DNA of 36,345 nt from Methanomicrobia archaeon LH_S13. GTDB lineage: Archaea; Halobacteriota; Syntropharchaeia; Alkanophagales; Methanospirareceae. The DNA lies in contig JAGXOR010000002.1 of NCBI GenBank assembly GCA_023659785.1, positions 1-36,345 on the forward strand, written 5' to 3'. Under the pieces are notes generated by a model. That model worked only from the letters and a program-made list of their open reading frames with translations, searched no databases and was not told the DNA's origin. This document shows positions 31,957-36,345 of the stretch, piece by piece (positions within the stretch are counted from its first letter, which is position 1; every line of letters begins with the position of its first letter). The position numbers and the translations under genes were made by a program.

Positions 31957-31966
31957 GTATATAAGG
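31957..31966 (-). promoter_or_regulatory. TATA box of the surface-protein/corrinoid operon
   Basis: On the minus strand CCTTATATAC is a standard TATA box. The transcript would start about 25 bp downstream, near 31935, giving a leader of about 20 bases with GGAGTG before ATG 31913. No other clear promoter is evident within the following 14 kb of tightly packed genes. Confidence 0.6.
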
Positions 31967-31994
31967 CTTTCTATTTTTAAATTTTTGGTAACAG

Positions 31995-32016
31995 TTGTAA
32001 CCCAAATGGGTAACAA
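31995..32016. promoter_or_regulatory. Inverted repeat upstream of the operon promoter
   Basis: TTGTAACCC-AAAT-GGGTAACAA has 9-bp arms with one mismatch and lies about 30 bp upstream of the TATA box. Extra GGTAAC and AACCC words flank it on either side. This is the usual place for an archaeal activator or repressor site; the regulator is unknown. Confidence 0.4.
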
Positions 32017-32101
32017 TAACCCTTTTAATGTCTGAGGTCGGCACTATCTAAAAATATAGATATAATGATTCCCCCATATCACCGCGGAGAGCGCCGAGTA
32101 T

Positions 32102-32296
32102 CTAAAACAGTCCCTCGTCCTTTTCATAACCTCGATTCAATCGCAGTGCAAGCTCGGCATTTTTCAATTCGATACTCAAATACGATGCATGCTCAAGCAT
32201 TGAAACCATATCCAAACGTAAGATTGTATCCATTACCCCCTTTGCCGTTTCCCCTACTATTCGCTTCCCGGTAGGCAAATGTTCCGCATATATTTT
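32102..32296 (-). pseudogene. C-terminal fragment of a dihydropteroate-synthase-like (H4MPT-related) protein
   Basis: The last 64 codons read GKRIVGETAKGVMDTILRLD, then MVSMLEHASYLSIELKNAEL and YEKDEGLF. This resembles the C-terminal end of the archaeal dihydropteroate-synthase-like family (TIGR00284/DUF4346), linked to tetrahydromethanopterin biosynthesis. The rest of that protein is absent, and the sequence upstream belongs to a decayed PQQ gene, so this is a fragment joined by rearrangement. Confidence 0.55.
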
Positions 32297-33794
32297 TCTA
32301 CAACCGGAGAAGAGCCGCCGTGCTCTGAGTGCCATGTAACAGTACCGCAGACATTCTTGAATGGTGCCAATGCTGTATTCCATATCTCTTTTCCACCCCA
32401 TGCATCCACACAGTACGCCCTCTCCTCATCCGAATAAGCAGTGCCGAAGTATGTGTTGCCGTAGCCGATCGCGGGCACGGATTGAGAATTTCCGGATACT
32501 GTAAAGTTCCATATCTCGATCCCATTTTGTTTATCTATGCAGTAGTAGCGGCATCCATCCCAGTCCCCGGCATAGACCGCTCTGCTTGTAACCGCGGGAC
32601 CACCGTTAACAGAACCTTTACCCCCGGGAATCTAAAATCCCATTCTTTCTCGCCGTCATCTGCATCTATGCGATAAACGTGGCTGCCACCTCCCGTTGAA
32701 CCACCAGAAGTTACAAAGACGCTATCATCCTTATAGGCTGGCGTTGCCCATAAGCCATACACTCGCGTTTTTATTGGCGTTCCCCCACAATATCTCTCCA
32801 TCCGAGTTATCCAGTGCAACAAGATATGTGTAATCAGAGTACTTTCCCTGCCCTCCAGTACAATATACAAATATCTTTAATGATACTCTAGAGGATTATT
32901 GCCGTTCTTAGTGTAGGTTAAGGGATCTTTCCCGGCAACAACGATCGCCTGAATCGCAGATGAGGTTGTCAGCACACCTAAAAATCCACCGTCATCCCCT
33001 TGTTTGCTTTTAAGATAGTCCAGTGCATCTTTTATCGTATCCGAATCTTTATCCTCTCCAGCAGCAACAAGTGCTTGAATCACATGCGAAGTTGTTTGAA
33101 CATCGCTCTCGCTACGACCCCATCCATCCTCCATCATCACAATTTTGTTTCGATTTTATGTAATCTGTTGCATTTATAATCATGTTATCGGTTGTTTGGT
33201 CTTTATCTCCACAGGATACGAGTGCAAGTATTGCATCATCCTTCAGGTCAAACAGGTCTTCAGGGACGCTAAACTGCTCGCCATCATAGTAGGATTTGAG
33301 CATTACGAGATAATTCACATCGCCATAATTCGTAGGGTCGTCTCCAGTCGCACTTATAACTATGACCATCCGTGCAAAGTCCTCAACGCTGCTGAGGCAG
33401 GGCGGGTTTGACCCGGGAGGAGCGTATATCACCTCATTCATTGGCTTGTTTCGCAGGTAGTCAATAATAGAATAATTGTAAGGCGTCCATCTCCCGGTTG
33501 AAGGATTCTCCCCCGCTGCTATCATATCAGCCGAGTGCAGCCCAGCCAGAGTTGGAGAATCCACTTATGCTACTCGTGGGAAGCAGTGATTTATTCGTGC
33601 TCAAAAGTCTAATGCGCGATCTAACTCGTCAGAATAGTTGTAGTAAGAGGTGACAGCACTAACGTCAACCTCAAGCTCGTTGTTTTTATAGCTTGCCTCC
33701 CTTATCTCATCTACTGGCTTTAGTTCGACCTTCAATTTATAATTATCTACCTTTGTAGTTTGTAGGCATCCATTCAAATCTTACAACCTGCTCT
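32297..33794 (-). pseudogene. Decayed paralogue of the giant CARDB/prenyltransferase/PQQ surface protein
   Basis: Reading the minus strand from 33794, pieces in different frames give a CARDB part (KLKVELKPVDEIREASYKNN), alpha-barrel repeats (TNKSLLPTSSISGFSNSGWA; DFARMVIVISATGDDP; SHVIQALVAAGEDKDSD) and PQQ-propeller strands (WATPAYKDDSVFVTSGG; YFGTAYSDEERAYCVD). The domain order matches the intact gene at 24211-29115. At least four frame changes and stops interrupt it, and the propeller is cut short at about 32300, where the dihydropteroate-synthase-like fragment begins. It cannot make a full protein. Confidence 0.8.
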
Positions 33795-33995
33795 TCATGG
33801 TCTTTCACAAGAAATATTAATCCTATTCAGCAAATATTCGATAATATACTCAAGAGTTTTTCCTCCTTTTTCATACAAATAACTTTCTTCTACCCTCTTG
33901 GCGAGTTCAAAAGAAGATTTTAGTTGGGCGGCTTTTGCCACTCCAATCCCTCTCACTTTGGACAGCTCTTCAACAGAAGCATTATTTTGATAAAT
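33795..33995 (-). pseudogene. N-terminal (helix-hairpin-helix) remnant of a RadC-family protein
   Basis: The frame reads SVEELSKVRGIGVAKAAQLK and then SSFELAKRV, the HhH region of RadC (UPF0758). A stop codon lies just before it and another after about 65 codons. The C-terminal JAB/MPN metalloprotease-like domain is missing, and CARDB remnants of the neighbouring pseudogene follow. No start codon is seen. Confidence 0.6.
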
Positions 33996-34042
33996 CTAAT
34001 ACATTTACCAATGTATATTCTTTATAAAACCAGGAATTGAAA

Positions 34043-35821
34043 ATGAGCCTCATTAACCCGCATTTAATCTTGCTTCACCCACCAGCAGTATACGATTTCA
34101 GACAGTACTCTGTATTATACGGTCCAATCGCAGATGGTGTGCCTTCAACTCCGATATTCGAAATATACCCCATCGGCTTCTTTTCTATCATGGAATATCT
34201 GGAGAGAAATGGCATGCGCGTGAGAATAATCAATTTAGCAGCGAGAATGCTCGCCAGTGACGATTTCGATGTTGAGAAAATGATACGCTCCGTCGAACCA
34301 AAGGCTTTTGGAATTGACCTCCACTTTTTGCCTCATGCCCACGGGAGCATCGAAATAGCGAAGATATGCAAACGTTATCACCCCGACATACCCGTCATCT
34401 TCGGTGGGTTTTCCGCAACTTACTTCTATGAAGAGTTAATCCACTATCCCGAGGTGGATTTTATCCTAAGAGGTGATTCCGCAGAAGAGCCGCTTCTAAT
34501 GCTCATGCGCGCGATTATTCGACATTCCCGCGCCGCCTACGGCTTCAGCGATATTCCAAACCTCGTTTGGAAGGATGACAGCAGCGAGGTGCACACAAAT
34601 CCGTTCACTCACGTGCCAACCGAAATAAACAAATTTTCAAATAATTACGTCTATGCTTTCAAATCAGCACTGAAATACCGTGATATTGCGGGTCTCGCCC
34701 CTTACCACGGCTGGTCTTCCGAATGGATGCAATATCCCATCACGCCAGTGATAACCTGCCGTGGATGTGCGTATAACTGCATCTTCTGCGGGGGCTCGAG
34801 GAACGCGCTCGCAAATTACTGCAATCGAGAGCGACCTGCTTTTCGTGACCCTCATTTAATCGCAGAGGACATTGTAAAAATCACACGATATACCAAAGCG
34901 CCTGTATTCGTGATAGGCGACATCCGCCAGCCGGGGCAGGAATACGCTCGCACGGTCTTAGAAGGCGTGAAAAAAGCAAAATCGCAAATTGGCAATCATC
35001 TCGTTTTTGAGTTGTTCACGCCTGCACCAGAGGAACATTTTGAACTCGTGGCTGAATCCGTCGAAAACTTTAATTTCGAAATATCCCCGGACAGCCATGA
35101 TGAGTCAATAAGAGCTGCCATGGGGAAACGGTATAAAAACGCAGAAATTGAAGATAATATAAGGTGGGCTCTGGATTTGGGGTGCAACAGATTTGATCTG
35201 TTCTTCATGATTGGACTCGCTTTTCAGACATGCGAATCCGCGATGGCGACTGTTGATTGGTGTGGAAACCTGATGGATAAGTTTGGCACGAAAGCAGTCC
35301 CTTTTATTTTGGCTTACAGTCCTTTCCTCGACCCTGGCTGTATAGCATACGAGAATCTTGAAAAATTCGGATATAAAATCCTTTTCAAAACGCTCGAGGA
35401 ATATCGAAAGGCAATGCTCGCGCCGAGCTGGAAATATGCTCTGAATTACGAGACGGAGTGGATGACACGAGCACAAATCGTGGACTGCACCTATCGAGCC
35501 GGGCTGAAACTGAACAAACTGAAGGCGGAATATGGTTTGATTGACGGGCATTCGTTCACGACAACGGAAGAGCGGATAAAGCGTGCAATTGACCTTACTG
35601 CAAGGATAGACGAAATAAAAGGGATAAAAGACGCATCAGCCCAGCAAGAGCGATTGATGCAATTGAAACCTGAACTCGATACGATTTTCCTCTCGATTAT
35701 CAATGAGAAGAAGCAGATGGAGTGGCCTGTGCCTGTTGGAAAGAGGACTTTCAGGGTTTTTCGGCTCCTCAAACAGATGATGCTCGAATATTTACATGCA
35801 AAACACACAAAAATGTATTGA
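34043..35821 (+). CDS. B12-binding domain/radical SAM protein
   Basis: From ATG 34043 (AGGA 8 bases before; the frame opens at TTG 34037) the protein has 592 residues. Residues 1-170 are a cobalamin-binding-like Rossmann domain (LILLHPPAVYDFRQYSVLYG, AKICKRYHPDIPVIFGGFSA). The radical SAM core follows, with CAYNCIFC at 242-249 (CxxxCxxC), then VIGDIRQPGQ and FEISPDSHDESIRAAMGKRY. The C-terminal 200 residues are helical. It resembles the archaeal Ta0216-like family of unknown function; members likely do methyl transfer or rearrangement with cobalamin, which links it loosely to the corrinoid genes nearby. It stands alone between pseudogenes. Confidence 0.85.
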   Translation: MSLINPHLILLHPPAVYDFRQYSVLYGPIADGVPSTPIFEIYPIGFFSIMEYLERNGMRVRIINLAARMLASDDFDVEKMIRSVEPKAFGIDLHFLPHAHGSIEIAKICKRYHPDIPVIFGGFSATYFYEELIHYPEVDFILRGDSAEEPLLMLMRAIIRHSRAAYGFSDIPNLVWKDDSSEVHTNPFTHVPTEINKFSNNYVYAFKSALKYRDIAGLAPYHGWSSEWMQYPITPVITCRGCAYNCIFCGGSRNALANYCNRERPAFRDPHLIAEDIVKITRYTKAPVFVIGDIRQPGQEYARTVLEGVKKAKSQIGNHLVFELFTPAPEEHFELVAESVENFNFEISPDSHDESIRAAMGKRYKNAEIEDNIRWALDLGCNRFDLFFMIGLAFQTCESAMATVDWCGNLMDKFGTKAVPFILAYSPFLDPGCIAYENLEKFGYKILFKTLEEYRKAMLAPSWKYALNYETEWMTRAQIVDCTYRAGLKLNKLKAEYGLIDGHSFTTTEERIKRAIDLTARIDEIKGIKDASAQQERLMQLKPELDTIFLSIINEKKQMEWPVPVGKRTFRVFRLLKQMMLEYLHAKHTKMY

Positions 35822-35857
35822 GCAAAGGAAGACGGAAATCACACCAAAGAAGAAAAA

Positions 35858-36194
35858 ATGTTACCCAGTGAATTGCTCATCACAAAGACGAAAAAGGACA
35901 GAATCCATCCGGTTTTTGTTCCGCTTGATGCAGAGCATCTGGAATTGGCTGATGAACTTATAGACGTTATCATAACTTTACAGGTAAGCACGGCGAGCAG
36001 TGTTCGAGGAAGCAAGCGAAGCAAGCAGCAGATGAATTACAAATAGAGTAGAAAGAGAGAAGGTAATTGGTGTAGTTGCAAAGAAACTGAACGTTTCCAT
36101 TGCGGATTTTGAGCAGTCGTCATGGGCAGACCAGGAATCCGAAGTCATATTGCATAAAAATCTCCCAACAGTTTGGTCAATACCAGGACGTTGA
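35858..36194 (+). pseudogene. Broken DUF790-family nuclease-like gene
   Basis: The start MLPSELLITKTKKDRIHPVF, followed by LDAEHLELADELI, matches the N-terminus of the archaeal DUF790 (COG3372) family. The frame is then lost, with pieces such as HNFTGKHGEQ one base away, and it stops at 36046. A further piece (VEREKVIGVVAKKLNVSIAD, then SSWADQESEVILHKN) fits a later part of the family. Normal members are about 400 residues, so large parts are missing. Confidence 0.55.
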
Positions 36195-36225
36195 ACCTTG
36201 ATTGCCACTTCTTTTTGAGTTTTAT
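36158..36225 (-). pseudogene. Possible AarF/ABC1/UbiB kinase fragment
   Basis: On the minus strand about 20 residues read KTQKEVAIKVQRPGIDQTVG, which resembles the kinase-like VAIKVQRPG motif of AarF/UbiB proteins. No more of the protein can be followed in either direction. From here to the window end (36345) I see only short frames and no gene. Confidence 0.35.
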
Positions 36226-36345
36226 ACCAGCAGCATTTATATTTATAGGTTTGAGAAGCTTTTAAAATGGATAAGAGAGCATGGTAAAACAGGGTTCACA
36301 AATAAGCGGTCTTAAGTCCACCTAAGTGATCATTACCCGGCTTCT

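Noticed and set aside
31980..32100. Possible cobalamin riboswitch before the corrinoid operon
   Set aside because: The predicted leader is only about 20 bases, and no B12-box-like element was recognised; archaea are not known to rely on this riboswitch.
36226..36345. Short frame starting ATGGATAAGAGAGCATGG near the window end
   Set aside because: It stops after six codons, and no other coding signal is present.

Overview
The window looks like a chromosomal piece of an anaerobic methane-cycling euryarchaeon, most likely of the ANME-1 (Methanophagales) type. This is inferred from gene content alone: archaeal TATA-box promoters with leaderless or very short leaders, an archaetidylserine synthase, GatC, a fragment of the tetrahydromethanopterin-related dihydropteroate-synthase-like protein, a PGF-CTERM surface protein, large PQQ/CARDB surface proteins, and a metF-metV pair. 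MetF is the proposed replacement for Mer in ANME-1. No rRNA, tRNA, CRISPR array or intact transposase was seen.

Left part (0.07-8.4 kb): an Lrp/AsnC-type regulator is divergent from a methyltransferase gene coupled to a HAD phosphatase whose motifs run in permuted order (III, IV, then I, II). Next comes an ectoine operon (fused EctA-EctB, EctC, and a MurL-like PP-loop protein, all overlapping by 4 bp). It lies between a truncated copy of the 5' end of asnB and the complete asnB. The same upstream element, with tandem TTCnGAA palindromes at constant distance from the start codon, occurs before the methyltransferase gene and before both asnB copies, so the regulator and these units may form one regulon.

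Middle part (8.4-13 kb): a small unknown gene coupled to archaetidylserine synthase; on the minus strand gatC with a small membrane ORF behind it, a metallophosphoesterase, a DUF504 gene, and metV-metF with a clear promoter.

Decay zone (13-17 kb): remnants of an alcohol dehydrogenase, a radical SAM protein, a PP-loop ATPase, a DUF2162/ExbB chimera, a PIN domain and a CobZ/PgpA-like protein, plus a frameshifted cobS. Several look like broken relatives of genes that stand intact further right.

Right part (17-32 kb, minus strand): one long, tightly packed transcription unit that starts at a TATA box near 31.96 kb. It encodes a two-propeller secreted PQQ protein, a 1.6-kilo-residue surface protein (CARDB, prenyltransferase-like alpha-barrel, PQQ propeller, C-terminal membrane anchor), ExbB/MotA-like and DUF2149 (ExbD-like) motor subunits, the cobamide-binding protein BtuF, a Dph6-like PP-loop ATPase, a small frameshifted unknown gene, BtuC, CbiB, CobD (broken), and CbiZ. 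The arrangement suggests capture of corrinoids at the S-layer, possibly energised by an ExbB/DUF2149 motor, then membrane transport and cobinamide salvage. No BtuD ATPase gene is in the window.

Right edge (32-36.3 kb): a decayed paralogue of the giant surface protein fused to a fragment of a dihydropteroate-synthase-like gene, a RadC N-terminal remnant, an intact B12-binding radical SAM protein, and remnants of DUF790 and AarF/UbiB-like genes. The density of partial genes suggests a rearranging genome, though some single-base frameshifts could be assembly errors.
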